Shown: one piece after another, positions 51,706 through 62,300 of the stretch
Layout: the number at the start of each line of letters is the position of its first letter
How positions within the stretch are numbered: the first letter of the stretch is position 1
Assembly: GCF_029223285.1 (NCBI RefSeq)
Contig: NZ_JARHUJ010000007.1
Location: forward strand, 556,247 to 620,246
DNA: 64,000 bases
Source of the DNA: Paraflavitalea sp. CAU 1676
GTDB lineage: Bacteria; Bacteroidota; Bacteroidia; Chitinophagales; Chitinophagaceae
Direction of reading: 5' to 3'
Translations under genes and position numbers: made by a program
Notes under the pieces: model-generated
The model's input: only the letters and a program-made list of their open reading frames with translations
Databases searched by the model: none
Told to the model about the DNA's origin: nothing

Positions 51706-54345
51706 TTAACTCGCCTTCACCTCCCCCTCCTTCCAGATCAAACTGCTGATATACCCCACCAGCACACAGCCCAGCACGGCCACGGCAGGATACAGGAAGA
51801 AACTGACAAGATTCGCGGCCTGCACGAAGTATAAACTGATCGCACTCACGATAAAACCAATGAAGATGCCCGTACTGTTGATGCGCGGGAAAAAGATACC
51901 TGCCACAAACATACCGGCGAGGCACCCGCCAAACAGTCCGATGATCTTCAGGTACTGGTCCCAGATCGACGCATTGCTGAGGTACACCATATACAGCGCG
52001 ATCAGGAATCCCAATCCACCCAGCACCACTGTGGTGCGGCGTGCAAAGGCAAACCGCTGTCTGTCGGTACTGGCAGGCTTGATGTATTGATAAAAGTCGG
52101 TCGTGACCACCGTAGCAATAGAGTTCATACTGGAACTAATGGTGGACATCGTTGCGGCGAACAGACCAGCAATGACGAGCCCCGCCAGCCCCACCGGCAA
52201 TTGATTGGAGATATACCAGGGAAATACATCGTCGATGCGCCCGTTGGGATTTAAAGAAGCCGGATTGTGCTTGAAGAACACCCACAGCGCCGTGCCCACG
52301 CAAAAGAAGATCAGCGAGGCCGGGATCACCAGCAAGGCATTTGTGTAGATCGATTTGCGGGCTTCCTTCTCCGTAGGGGTTGTGAGGTAGCGCTGCACCA
52401 CCACCTGGTCTGACGAATAGGTCACCAACTGCGTCAGGAACCCACCCACCAAAACCACCCACAATACCGGATCGGTTATTTTGCCCTGAAGCTGCGCCAT
52501 CCGGAACTTATTACTGGCCGACGCCTCCGTAAACAACTGGCCAAAACCACCAGGCAGGGAATTCGCCATAAAGATCAACGCCATCAACGCTCCACCCAGC
52601 AATACCACTACCTGCATCACTTCTGTCCACACCACTGCCTCTATCCCACCCGACACGCTATAAGCCGTTGTGATCACCGTTATACCTATGATGCACACGA
52701 ATATATTGATGCCTGTTACGGCACTCAATACGAGCGCCGGCAAATAGATCACGATGCCCAGGCGGCTTACCTGGAACAACAGGAAAGTGGCACTGCCCAA
52801 TAATTTTACCCGTTGATTGAAGCGGATGCGGAGGTACTCATACACGCTCGTGAGCTGCATCTTCCGGAAATAAGGCAGGTAGAAATACACGATTAGCGGC
52901 GCTACCGCCACGATCATGATATTGTTCAGCAGGTACACCCAATCGGTGGCATATGCCTTGGCAGGTATCGCGATAAAGGTCAGCGCACTCAGCTTCGATC
53001 CAAAGATGCTCAATCCAGCTGCCCACCACGGTATCTTGCCGCCACCCAAAAAGAAATCGCTGGTAGAATTCTCCATCTTGCGCGATACCGCTACGCTAAT
53101 GCCGATCACCATCGCGAAGTAGATGCCCACCACCAGCCAATCTATCCAATGGAAAGCCCCCGACGGCTGCACCGGTGTTGCCATCAATATCCTGGGCGTG
53201 CGTACAGCCGGCCGCACTTCACCGGAAAGGATCACATAGCTGCCATTCCACACCACCGCCGGCGCGGTAACGGGCGCCCATACACTATTGCCCGGCGCCA
53301 TCGCCGCGTCTGCCTTTTTATCGGTAAATACCGTATCGATCACCGTCCATACGTTGGTGATGTAGTTATAAGCCGATACACTATTCGAGAATCCCGGATG
53401 CTTTTCTTTCAGCACCGCCCCCATATTGTTGTACTTGCCCGGATCGCCACCAAATACCAACAGATGCGACTGCCCCGTGGCAAAGGCCGGACTCGGTGCT
53501 GCCAGCACCGGCTCCGGCAGGTCGGCAATACGCAGCCAACCCTTAGCCGGCGAATATCGATAAGCATCTTTGAGGTACACACGCCCCACCGAACTGTCGG
53601 CCGGGTTGCGCACCAGCTCTGCACCACTTATGAGGTAGAAGGCACCATCGAGCACACCCGCTACCGACAGCATACGCGCCGGCCCGGGCCAGGTAGGCAA
53701 TTGCTGCCATTGCGCAGCTGCAACAGCGGCGCTCCCAACCCCGGCACCAGCACCAACAGGCGCTGAGCCGGTCTCGTCAACCTTCGACAGATCAAGCGAC
53801 CAGAAGACTTTCTCTGCCACTGCAGAAGATGGCGTAGCCAATCCACCCGCTATGTACAGCACATCGCCGATCAACGCACCACAGGCATTCGCCAATGGCC
53901 GCGGCAAGGAGGGCAATGCAGTAGTTTGTATTTGTCCATTTACATAAGTAAGCATGAATACGTCTGCAAAATGCCCGGGCGCATCGCTGCCACCGGCGCA
54001 GATCAACCCACCCCGCCAGGAGGCCGATACGCCATACCCCAACGGCCGTGGCAATTTGCCCACCTCCTTCCAGGTGCTACCAACATTCTCCAGCGCATAC
54101 ACTTTATCGTGCCAGGCCTTGGTGCTGCCTGTCCACGGGGCACCGCCATCAGGAAAGTTGGCACCACCCGCAACCAGCAAGGCACCATTCGACACGCCCG
54201 CAAATGCACCGGCCAGTCCCGGCGTACCGGGCAAGGCAGGCAATTGCGACCATTGCATGTAGTAAGGCTTTTCGGGCGCTGTTGTTTGCGATCGAACAGT
54301 TGTAAAGAGGAACAGGGTACAAAAGGCCAGCAGTATTTTATTCAT
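51706..54345 (-). CDS. NanM-like sialic-acid mutarotase fused to a sodium/solute symporter
   Basis: 879 residues. A signal peptide (LLAFCTLFLFTTVRSQ) leads into Kelch repeats (about 20-390) matching the cyclically permuted mutarotase type: WSQLPALPGTPGLAGAFAGV, LLVAGGANFPDGG, VYALENVGSTWKEVGKLPR, LLVFGGDPGKYN. From about residue 400 a complete SSS-family symporter follows with about 13 helices: SDFFLGGGKIPWWAAGLS, GSKLSALTFIAIPAKAY, YSVSGGIEAVVWTEVMQVVV. The epimerase would face the periplasm and convert alpha-Neu5Ac to beta-Neu5Ac directly at the transporter mouth. Context (sialidase, NanA-like lyase) supports sialic acid as substrate. Confidence 0.87.
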   Translation of the reverse strand: MNKILLAFCTLFLFTTVRSQTTAPEKPYYMQWSQLPALPGTPGLAGAFAGVSNGALLVAGGANFPDGGAPWTGSTKAWHDKVYALENVGSTWKEVGKLPRPLGYGVSASWRGGLICAGGSDAPGHFADVFMLTYVNGQIQTTALPSLPRPLANACGALIGDVLYIAGGLATPSSAVAEKVFWSLDLSKVDETGSAPVGAGAGVGSAAVAAAQWQQLPTWPGPARMLSVAGVLDGAFYLISGAELVRNPADSSVGRVYLKDAYRYSPAKGWLRIADLPEPVLAAPSPAFATGQSHLLVFGGDPGKYNNMGAVLKEKHPGFSNSVSAYNYITNVWTVIDTVFTDKKADAAMAPGNSVWAPVTAPAVVWNGSYVILSGEVRPAVRTPRILMATPVQPSGAFHWIDWLVVGIYFAMVIGISVAVSRKMENSTSDFFLGGGKIPWWAAGLSIFGSKLSALTFIAIPAKAYATDWVYLLNNIMIVAVAPLIVYFYLPYFRKMQLTSVYEYLRIRFNQRVKLLGSATFLLFQVSRLGIVIYLPALVLSAVTGINIFVCIIGITVITTAYSVSGGIEAVVWTEVMQVVVLLGGALMALIFMANSLPGGFGQLFTEASASNKFRMAQLQGKITDPVLWVVLVGGFLTQLVTYSSDQVVVQRYLTTPTEKEARKSIYTNALLVIPASLIFFCVGTALWVFFKHNPASLNPNGRIDDVFPWYISNQLPVGLAGLVIAGLFAATMSTISSSMNSIATVVTTDFYQYIKPASTDRQRFAFARRTTVVLGGLGFLIALYMVYLSNASIWDQYLKIIGLFGGCLAGMFVAGIFFPRINSTGIFIGFIVSAISLYFVQAANLVSFFLYPAVAVLGCVLVGYISSLIWKEGEVKAS

Positions 54346-54425
54346 GATCGATTGTCAATAGTAAATAGAATGAACCTTAGAAAGACGCGTAACCGGGCAA
54401 GCATTGCGCATCACCAGGAGGCCGA

Positions 54426-55367
54426 TTAACCAACGGTCACCGCTTTGGGCGAAGCGTTGTATTTCTCCAACAGTTCAAAGAAGCCAACTTCATTCAAGGA
54501 GGCTTTCAACGAGGCCGCTTCCTGTGCCGTGAGGCTTACCAGGGGCAGCCTGGAAGGGCCCAATGAATAGCCCAGCATTTCCATGATGGCCTTCTGTGCC
54601 GGTATGGGCGAAAACTTCAGCAGGCAACGCACCATCTCTACCAGTTTCAATTGCAGTGCCTGCGCTTCCTGTTGCTTACCCGCACGGAACAAGGACACGA
54701 CTTTCAAATACAGCGGCGCTGCGAAAGTATAGGTGCTACCAATGGCGCCACCCGCTCCCACGGCCAATGCACTCAGCAACATTTCATCATAACCATACAA
54801 GATATTGAACTTACCATTCTTGTAGTTCAAACAAGCCTGGTATTCGAATATCGTTGCTGCCGTGTATTTGATGCCCGCCAAATTAGGAATTACATCCTCG
54901 GCCAGGCGTAAGAAATCGATCATATCCATGCCCACCCCGGTGAGTGCCGGTACGTGGTAGTAATAGAATGGCAAGGAAGGCGCTGCGGAAGCGATCTCCA
55001 CCATACAGTTCACCAGGTTCTGTACCGAGCCTGGTTTGAAATAAAAGGCGGCTACTGCGGAGATCGCATCTGCGCCAATGCTGGCTGCATGCGCTGCCAG
55101 TTTACGAGATTCGGCAATGGAAGGATGCCCCACATGCACCAATACCAATACTCTTTTATTGACTGCTTTTACGTAGGCTTCGGCTACTGCCATGCGCTCT
55201 TCAATGGTGAGGTTGGGACCTTCGCCATTGGTGCCGCAAATAAATACGCCGGCCACACCGTCTTTAATTAATTTTTCTACCAGGTCAGGAATAGGACTAA
55301 GGTTTAAGGTTCCGTCTTCATGAAACGCTCCAAACGTCGCTGCGATCAATCCTTCAATTTTCATCAT
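54426..55367 (-). CDS. nanA: N-acetylneuraminate lyase-like, DHDPS/NAL family
   Basis: 313 residues, TIM barrel. Expected reaction: Neu5Ac to ManNAc plus pyruvate through a Schiff base. Substrate loop GTNGEGPNLT (about 46-55), Tyr of YYYHVPALTGV (about 135-145) and the Schiff-base Lys in AGIKYTA (about 163-169); YYYHVP and GIKYT favour NAL over the lysine enzyme DapA. It is located between the fused epimerase-symporter and the sialidase genes. Catalytic assignment is by motif and context. Confidence 0.82.
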   Translation of the reverse strand: MMKIEGLIAATFGAFHEDGTLNLSPIPDLVEKLIKDGVAGVFICGTNGEGPNLTIEERMAVAEAYVKAVNKRVLVLVHVGHPSIAESRKLAAHAASIGADAISAVAAFYFKPGSVQNLVNCMVEIASAAPSLPFYYYHVPALTGVGMDMIDFLRLAEDVIPNLAGIKYTAATIFEYQACLNYKNGKFNILYGYDEMLLSALAVGAGGAIGSTYTFAAPLYLKVVSLFRAGKQQEAQALQLKLVEMVRCLLKFSPIPAQKAIMEMLGYSLGPSRLPLVSLTAQEAASLKASLNEVGFFELLEKYNASPKAVTVG

Positions 55368-55473
55368 GGTTATGAATGTTTAATTCTTTTTAATCAGATG
55401 GCTATTCCATAGCCGATATTGGTTTTAATAGCCGTCGCTGCGCCCCGCTTTATGCGAGGGCCTACAACCAGCC

Positions 55474-56622
55474 TCACTTTTTCCTTTTGATCCAGTCTAC
55501 CGTAAACCGCTTCAGCACGAGGCTGTAGTTAAATCCCTTGCTGACTGTATTGGTCTCATACAGACAATACACCTTACCGTCTTTACCCACGGCGAGGTCC
55601 GAGTAACCGGAGAACGAGGTATCAATTACCTGTCGCACAGGCCAGGTATTACCCTCATCGTAACTCATTTTTATCGTAAGGTTCTTGCGCGGTGTTTTAA
55701 CCAAAGCCCTGCTATCGGGATTGGAAAACAACAGCACTGGTTTGCCGTTATCATTGGCCCGCACGATAGAGGCCATGCAGACCGGCTCAAACAAAGCAGT
55801 ATCTAATACAGGAGCCGTCCAGCCGCTGCTGCCATCGGCACTGTAGCTTACGGCCCTTCTGTGGCCGTCACCAGCATGCCGGATATTCAGCATCACCCGT
55901 CCATCTTCCAACTGAACCGCCATGTGCTCGCTGGGGTTCTTTACGCCCGGCACGTCGGGCAGTATAGCGCCACGCTTCCAGGTGCGGCCCGTATCGTCGC
56001 TGTAGATAGTAGCAACCCGCGACGGGTAATGGCTTTTGTGCGGCAATAGTTTGGCCGGCTCGCAGATCCATACCGGCACCAGCAGGCGGCCATTCTTCAG
56101 TTGAATGGAATGCCCTGGTCCGGGCGCCAGCACCTGCCAGTTGTATTCAGGCTTGAAAGCATCTATGGCATAAGTGATATCCACCGGGGCCGACCATGTT
56201 CTTCCATCATCTGTCGAGCGGATATAATACGCATTGGCATAACCCCGCTGGTATAATAAGTGAACAGTTCCATTTGCATCCACAATGGGCGTAGCATTGC
56301 TGGTGGGCATACCTCCCTGCCGCTGCGCTACCACTTGAATGGGCTCCCAGGTGCGACCACCATCGGTACTGCGCCGCATCAGCATATCCATATCGGCCCA
56401 ATCGCTCGCGGTACCGATGCGCCCTTCGCAAAAGGCGAGTAAGCTGCCCCGTTGGGTCATCACCAGGGCCGGTATCCGCATAGACGCATAAGCACCAGCC
56501 ATCGGCTCGAAGACCACGGAAGTTTCCGGTGTGCCGCTGCCCGCAAGGCCCCTTCCCGACCGGCAGCCGGCCACTGCCACCGCCAGCACGATCAATAGTC
56601 CGTATATCGGTATGTACTTCAT
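55474..56622 (-). CDS. Exo-alpha-sialidase (GH33-like) lipoprotein
   Basis: 382 residues. Lipoprotein signal LIVLAVAVAGCRSGRG (Cys about residue 20), so probably on the outer membrane or cell surface. Arg-containing RIP motif (YASMRIPALVM, about 49-59). Asp-boxes: STDGGRTW, STDDGRTW, SDDTGRTW and SYDEGNTW, plus degenerate SADGSSGW. Late Tyr-containing motif SGYSDLAVG. Releases terminal sialic acids from host glycans. It is a different paralogue from the one whose C-terminal stump lies at 57639-57899. Confidence 0.88.
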   Translation of the reverse strand: MKYIPIYGLLIVLAVAVAGCRSGRGLAGSGTPETSVVFEPMAGAYASMRIPALVMTQRGSLLAFCEGRIGTASDWADMDMLMRRSTDGGRTWEPIQVVAQRQGGMPTSNATPIVDANGTVHLLYQRGYANAYYIRSTDDGRTWSAPVDITYAIDAFKPEYNWQVLAPGPGHSIQLKNGRLLVPVWICEPAKLLPHKSHYPSRVATIYSDDTGRTWKRGAILPDVPGVKNPSEHMAVQLEDGRVMLNIRHAGDGHRRAVSYSADGSSGWTAPVLDTALFEPVCMASIVRANDNGKPVLLFSNPDSRALVKTPRKNLTIKMSYDEGNTWPVRQVIDTSFSGYSDLAVGKDGKVYCLYETNTVSKGFNYSLVLKRFTVDWIKRKK

Positions 56623-56704
56623 CGTAGTCAGTTTAATTTACTGTCAAAAATAACCTTATCCTGCGCCGCCGTTCTCATCAAACGTTTGCGCGGTCTTTCC
56701 ACCC

Positions 56705-57634
56705 CTAAAAAAACTCGGGCAACAGCTTCCTGCACACTTTACGTGCCCGGCCCACTTCTTCCATCGGTATCCACTTATAAGGCCAGCGCAGCCTCGTGCC
56801 CACATTGCCCCAGCCGCCTACGGCTGCCAGGAATTTATCGAGCGCGGGGTTCGAGTATCCAGCTTCCTTATAAGGAACAATACATTCATCGAAGAATTGC
56901 AGAATACGCTTTTGCACATCCAGCGCCTGCGCCAGATCATGCTGCATCAATTGCCACCACCATTGCGCGCCCTTCACGCTGATGCAGGCCACATTCGAAT
57001 ACGCGCCTGCCGCAACCCCTTCCTGTACGCCGGTGGCTAAAAAATGCCCCGGTACAAATACAGCCAGTTTTTGCGCGAATGGCCGCATGGCATCGTACCA
57101 GGCTGCATCGCCACCAGCTACCTTAATGCCGATCAACGAAGGCACCAGATCCTGCAACCTGCCATAGTCGGCCGGCTGCAATACTTTCTTAGCGTGCGGT
57201 GGATTGTACAAGACCAACGGTATATCGCCGGCGGCGGCGGCTACACGCTGCAGAAACGCTACCTGCTCGCCGGCGCCCACGGTTACCCAATCGGGCAATA
57301 TCACCTGAAACGCCGAAGGCTGCAGGGACTTCATCCTTTCTATCCGCCGCAATGTGATCAGCGGGGAGGGATGATTGACGCCTATTTGAAAGGGCATGGC
57401 CGCTGTGCGGCATTTATCTGCCAGCAATGTCTGTACCTGATCAAACTCATCTTCGGTCTGGTTGTGCATTTCACCTGCCGTACCATTGGAATAAATACCA
57501 TCGGGTGCCGCCTGGATCATCTGGTCGATCTCCTCCGACAATCGACCAAAGTGAATGCTTTCGTCTCTATGGATGGGCAACAACAAAGTGGCCCAGTTAC
57601 CCCGCAGCGTTTGCGCGGTGAGTTTCTTCTCCAT
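56705..57634 (-). CDS. Second DHDPS/NAL-family aldolase of the sialic-acid locus
   Basis: 309 residues, TIM barrel. SNGTAGEMHNQTEDEF (about 47-62), a YNPPHAKK Tyr segment (about 142-149) and Lys in IGIKVAGGD (about 168). These loops differ clearly from the NAL-like protein at 54426-55367 (no YYYHVP, no GIKYT), so it may cleave or rearrange a related keto acid. A role in handling Neu5Ac variants or another sugar acid is inferred. It starts 4 nt after the sialidase stump. Confidence 0.82.
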   Translation of the reverse strand: MEKKLTAQTLRGNWATLLLPIHRDESIHFGRLSEEIDQMIQAAPDGIYSNGTAGEMHNQTEDEFDQVQTLLADKCRTAAMPFQIGVNHPSPLITLRRIERMKSLQPSAFQVILPDWVTVGAGEQVAFLQRVAAAAGDIPLVLYNPPHAKKVLQPADYGRLQDLVPSLIGIKVAGGDAAWYDAMRPFAQKLAVFVPGHFLATGVQEGVAAGAYSNVACISVKGAQWWWQLMQHDLAQALDVQKRILQFFDECIVPYKEAGYSNPALDKFLAAVGGWGNVGTRLRWPYKWIPMEEVGRARKVCRKLLPEFF

Positions 57635-57638
57635 ACTA

Positions 57639-57899
57639 TTATAATTCCTTTAATGCGATCTGTTGAAACACCATATCAGCCATACTGCTTTCGTACAATA
57701 TGCCAATGGTATTGTTGTCGATACTGGTGAGGCAACTGTAGCCGCGGCTCTTGCCTTCATCCAGCAATATCTTTTTACTATCGACCCAGGTGAGTCCGAT
57801 ACCAGGCAGGCTGCCTGCCAGCAATAGTACCAGCAGGAGCGTGTACAGTGAAGCAGTTTGTAAGTCATACCAAGTCAGGTTAGCGGGTTTATGGGCGGT
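57639..57899 (-). pseudogene. C-terminal stump of a second GH33 sialidase
   Basis: Directly behind the SusD stop and in the same frame there is an 86-codon reading without a usable start. Its last 45 or so residues match the C-terminus of NanH-type sialidases: W-x-DSKKILLDEG, RGYSCLTSID, IGILYES and VFQQIALKEL. The first half is hydrophobic, unrelated sequence. The catalytic body is missing, so this is a deletion remnant of a gene once located between susD and the aldolase gene. Confidence 0.75.
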
Positions 57900-59369
57900 T
57901 TAATACCCGTCGGTTTGTACAATCTTATCGTTGTTGGCGATTACGGTTGTGTTGACCGGCCAAAACAGCGGCGTTGTTTTACCAACGAGGTTGGGCACAT
58001 AGGTGTATACATCGATGGTGCCTCCCTTATGAAAACGGACGAGATCGAACCAGCGCTTGTTCTCGAAGAACAGTTCGCGCCCTCTTTCATTGAGTATTTC
58101 CTTTTCCACGGTCACCTTATCGGTAGCGCCGCTATAGTCGCCATTGCCGGCGCGTACGCGCACTTTGTTGAGGCTCTTGATCGCTTCGGTGGTATTATCG
58201 AGCGCAGCGTAGGCTTCTGCTTTCATCAGGAAGATATCGGCGAGGCGGTAGATAATGACGTCATTGTCCGACACGCGATCGTCGGCATATTTGGTACCGG
58301 GATACTTGGTGATCCAGGATATTTTGAGGCCGCTATTCTGCCTTTCGGTAACCCAGGTAAAGGGTTTGCGTTTATCGTTGGGATTTGCATCGAAGAGCGC
58401 TTTGGATTTGGCACTGATCTGGTAAGCACCCTGACCATTGGCCGAGGTAGCCGCCCAGGGTATGCTATCGAGGTTGAGTGCGCCCTGCACGCCCGTTAAA
58501 TAGGGCAATGCATTCAATCCGTAGTTGGAACCCGATTCATCGCGCAGGAAATAAGCGGCGAGGGCTACTTCGCTGTTGGCGCCGGAACGGGTGCCCGCTA
58601 CATTCTTGAAATCGGTATTGAGGGTGAGTCCGCTCGCTTCCACTTCATTGATGGCCGTGATGGCGTCGTTAAACGCCGCATTGCCGCCACCGAGCACTTT
58701 GCCGCTCCACAGGCATACGTCGGCCTTGAGGGCCTGAGCAGAACCGTAGGCGAAGCGGTATTTGGAAGGATAGGTCTTGATATTGTAATTACTCATGGAC
58801 GTGAAAAGCAGCAGGGCCGAATCGAGATCGGAACGGATCTGCTTCACCACGTCTACCGCTTTGGAGCGGGGCAGTTGCGGCACGTTCTCATCTACCACGG
58901 CTTGCAGCATCAGCGGTGCATCTCCAATGATGCGTACGAGGTGAAAATAGAAGAAGGCGCGCTGGCAGTACGTCTCTGCGATGATGCGCTTGCGGGTATC
59001 GGGATTAGTGGCAAAGTCAAACCCTTTGATCTTTTCGAGCAACAGGTTGCAATGACCGATGGCGCGGTACCATTCGCTGTAGTTGATGGCGCCGGTGGTG
59101 GGTGAAAGGGTTTGCGCCCAGGCTACGCCGAATCGGGAGTTGAGGGCTGATACCAGCTCCTCGCTCCTTTCGGTTCCATAGGTAATATTGTTGGCGAAGG
59201 TGCGCATATAACTATAGACTCCGGTTACATAGGGCTCGAAGTCGCCTTCGTTTTGCCAGTAAGTTTCTTCGGTAATGTTGGACTGGGGTGTTACTTCCAG
59301 CAGTTTGTCGCACCCGGTGAATGCCAGCACGCCGGCAGCCATGATCCAGGTCTTTATTATATTTTTCAT
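57900..59369 (-). CDS. SusD/RagB-type outer-membrane lipoprotein
   Basis: 489 residues. Lipoprotein signal GVLAFTGCDKLLEV (Cys about residue 20). N-terminal helical TPR region (TPQSNITEETYWQNEGDFEP), the RaF-like central part with LRDESGSNYGLNALPYL, and C-terminal SusD block: YRLADIFLMKAEAYAAL, NKVRVRAGNGDY, ERGRELFFENKRWFDLVRF. Surface glycan-binding partner of the SusC protein whose stop lies 26 nt upstream. Likely ligand: sialic acid or sialoglycan products. Confidence 0.93.
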   Translation of the reverse strand: MKNIIKTWIMAAGVLAFTGCDKLLEVTPQSNITEETYWQNEGDFEPYVTGVYSYMRTFANNITYGTERSEELVSALNSRFGVAWAQTLSPTTGAINYSEWYRAIGHCNLLLEKIKGFDFATNPDTRKRIIAETYCQRAFFYFHLVRIIGDAPLMLQAVVDENVPQLPRSKAVDVVKQIRSDLDSALLLFTSMSNYNIKTYPSKYRFAYGSAQALKADVCLWSGKVLGGGNAAFNDAITAINEVEASGLTLNTDFKNVAGTRSGANSEVALAAYFLRDESGSNYGLNALPYLTGVQGALNLDSIPWAATSANGQGAYQISAKSKALFDANPNDKRKPFTWVTERQNSGLKISWITKYPGTKYADDRVSDNDVIIYRLADIFLMKAEAYAALDNTTEAIKSLNKVRVRAGNGDYSGATDKVTVEKEILNERGRELFFENKRWFDLVRFHKGGTIDVYTYVPNLVGKTTPLFWPVNTTVIANNDKIVQTDGY

Positions 59370-59395
59370 ACAGCTCGTTTGATTTCGTTTGATAA

Positions 59396-62300
59396 TTAGA
59401 ACTTCAGTGTGGCACCCAGCGAGAACTGGCGCGGCCTGGGGTATCCACCGGGATCGAAGCCGGTATAGCTTTCCGGATTCAGCCCTTTGTATTTGGTGAT
59501 ATAGCCGAGGTTGAACACACTGGCGAATACATTCATGCTGGTAGCCCTGATCTTTTTCAGGATGGCCCTGGGCACATCGTACGAGAGTGATACTTCACGG
59601 AAGGCGAGGAAGTCGCCCTTCTCGATCATCACCGATACATCGGATGAGTAAGACTGGTTGATGCCGAGTGTAGCGCCACGCAGGTAGTTCCGTTGTCCAA
59701 AATCAAAATCCGCAAAAGAGAAGCGTGCATATTTCTTACCCGCATCACCTTCTTTCTGCCAGATATCGGGTCCCAGTGCTTCGGAGGGAGCGCCTTCGTT
59801 GAAGGCACGGCCGGTACCGAGCGAACGGGCGAGTGCACCGTTGCTGATGAGGTGGCCCATCGCATAATCGATGGAGAAGCGCAGGTTGAAGCCTTTATAG
59901 CTGAAGGTATTTTGCATACCACCAATCTTGTCGGGGGTGCGATATCCCATAAACACCTGGTCTTTGGTATCGATGATGCCATCGCCGTTGATATCGGCAA
60001 AGTTGAAATCACCGGCATGTTTCTTTACCGTGATACCGGATGGTGATGCCAGGTTATCTTTTGTTGTTGCATTCCAGGCTGCCGCTTCGGCTTCGGTAGC
60101 GAATACGCCGAGTACTTTATAAGCCCAGAGTCCGTAGGGGCGTTCGCCTTCGGCAAAGCCGCCGGCTTCGATATTGGTTTTGCTGGCGGGATCATACACC
60201 ACATCCCCACCCTGACGGTTCTTTGCACGGCCGTTGCCCGGCAATTCGGTCACTACCGTTTTGTTGTAGGCGAAGGAGAAATTGGCGCGCCAGGTGAAGG
60301 CGCCGGTATTGATGACCGTGCCGCCCAGTTCGATCTCTACGCCGCGGTTGCGCAGCGTACCATTGTTATAGGGCATGCTGGGGAAGGGCGCTTCGGAAGG
60401 CAGCGGCCTGCTGGTGATGCGGTCCTTCGTGAGCTTATTGTAGAAATCAACAGTAAGGTTGATGCGGTCGCTGAAGAATCCGGCATCCATGGCGAGGTCC
60501 ATCGTTTCGGTGGTTTCCCATACGAGGTTGGGGTTGCCGAGGCCTGTACGCAGCACACCGCTGCCCTGTGCATATTGCAGGGCGCCATAAGCGCCGTAGG
60601 TATCGGAAATACTGAGTCCGCTCAACCCACTACCGCCATAGCTAGCCCGCAGTTTGAGGGCGCTCACGGGTTCTACCTTCCAGAAATTCTCCTTGTGGAT
60701 ATTCCAGCCGGCAGATACGGAGGGGAACAAAGCATATTTTTTACCGGGGGCAAAATTGGAGAAGCCATCGTAGCGCAGGGAGCCTCCCAGCAGGTATTTG
60801 TTGTTGAAGTCGTAGCTGAACTGACCAAAGAAGCTGGCCGACCGCTCTTCATTGAGCGTGGTAGCGAAATTGGTGACGTTGGAGGTGATGACGCCATTAA
60901 CTGTTGTCGTGGGTTGCTCTACGATGGTATAGATATAATCGTTATTGGCCCTTTGCGAACCGATGCTGATGATGCTGTTGGTAACCTTGCGGAAGTTGAA
61001 ACCACCGAGTACCATGAACTGGTGATCGCCGCCGATGTTGAAATCGTATTGCAGGATCTGATCGGTCATGAGGTCGCGCATATTATCGGTGTACTCATTC
61101 TTCTGGCGCTGGGTACCGGGCTGCACCTCGTTGGCAGGTGTTCCTTTGCGCATGAAGAGTTCGCGGTAATCCTGTATCACATACGAGAAGGCGGGTTTCC
61201 AGTGAAGCCCTTTGAGAATGGTGAGGTCGCCCCCGATGCGGCTGATGAGCCTTTCGGTGGATACGCGGAAATCATCATACTTGAGGGTGTGGAAGCGGTT
61301 GCGTACGGTATAGAGTTCGCCCGGTGTGGGATTGCCATCGTCTTTATAGATGCGGATGAGCGGCGTGATGCGGGTGCCGCGCACGAGTTCGTTTTGATAT
61401 GCATCGACAAAGTTGGGCAGCACGTTCTGGTAGTTCAACATGGCATCGATGCGGAAATTATCAGTAGCCTTGAAGCTGAAATTGCCCAGCACATCATAGC
61501 GACGGTAGCGCGTGCCTACGAAGGTACCTTCCTGGTTGGTGTAGCCCGCGCTGAGGTTGTAGTTGGCGCGTTCGCTGCCACCGTCGATGGCGAGGTTGGT
61601 ATTGTTGGTGAGGCCGGTCACCCATAGGTTTTCCTGGTACTGGTTATCAGCATACAGCAGTTTGGTACCTGGGTTGATGGGATCGTCCATCGTTTTCCAG
61701 CCGCGCTTCAGCAGGTCATCTACATAGGCCTGTCCTTCTATCGCTACTATATTATCATAGAGCGCGGTGAGGTTGATGTTGTTGCCGTACTGACCTTTTT
61801 GGGTGTACACGCGGGTGCCGGCCGAGAAGCCGCCATTGTTGAGCAGGTTGTTCTTATCCAACCCATCGAATGTATTTTTCACTGTGGTACGTGCCAGCGG
61901 CAGGTATTGGTCGGCGTTGAGGTATTTATAGTCACGGGCAGGCGTTTCAATAGTAGTGCGGTGATTGAGGGTGAGTCCCATCTTCGCATTGAACTTACCG
62001 CCTTTGGTTTTGATGACGATAACGCCATTGGCCCCACGCGCTCCGTATACTGCGGTTGAGGCGGCATCTTTCATGACCTGCAGGGATTCGATGTTGTCGG
62101 GATTGATATCGCTGATGGAGCGAAATACACCATCGATAATGACGAGCGGACCGGTTCCATCACTGGCGCCGGCGGCATTGCCATTGCTGTTGCCGAGGCC
62201 GGAGCCGTAGGCGTTGAGCTTGGTGCCACCGCGTACGATGATGTTGACGGCGCCGGTACCGGGTTGTCCGGTGGAAATAGGAATCGACACCCCCGCGATC

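Noticed and set aside
54426..57634. Lysine-biosynthesis DapA for the two DHDPS-family genes
   Set aside because: Position among sialidase, SusCD and epimerase-symporter genes, and the NAL-type YYYHVP/GIKYT loops in one of them, point to sugar-acid catabolism.
60575..61627. 350-codon plus-strand ORF inside susC
   Set aside because: Antisense shadow of a clear SusC barrel; codon pattern follows the minus-strand gene.
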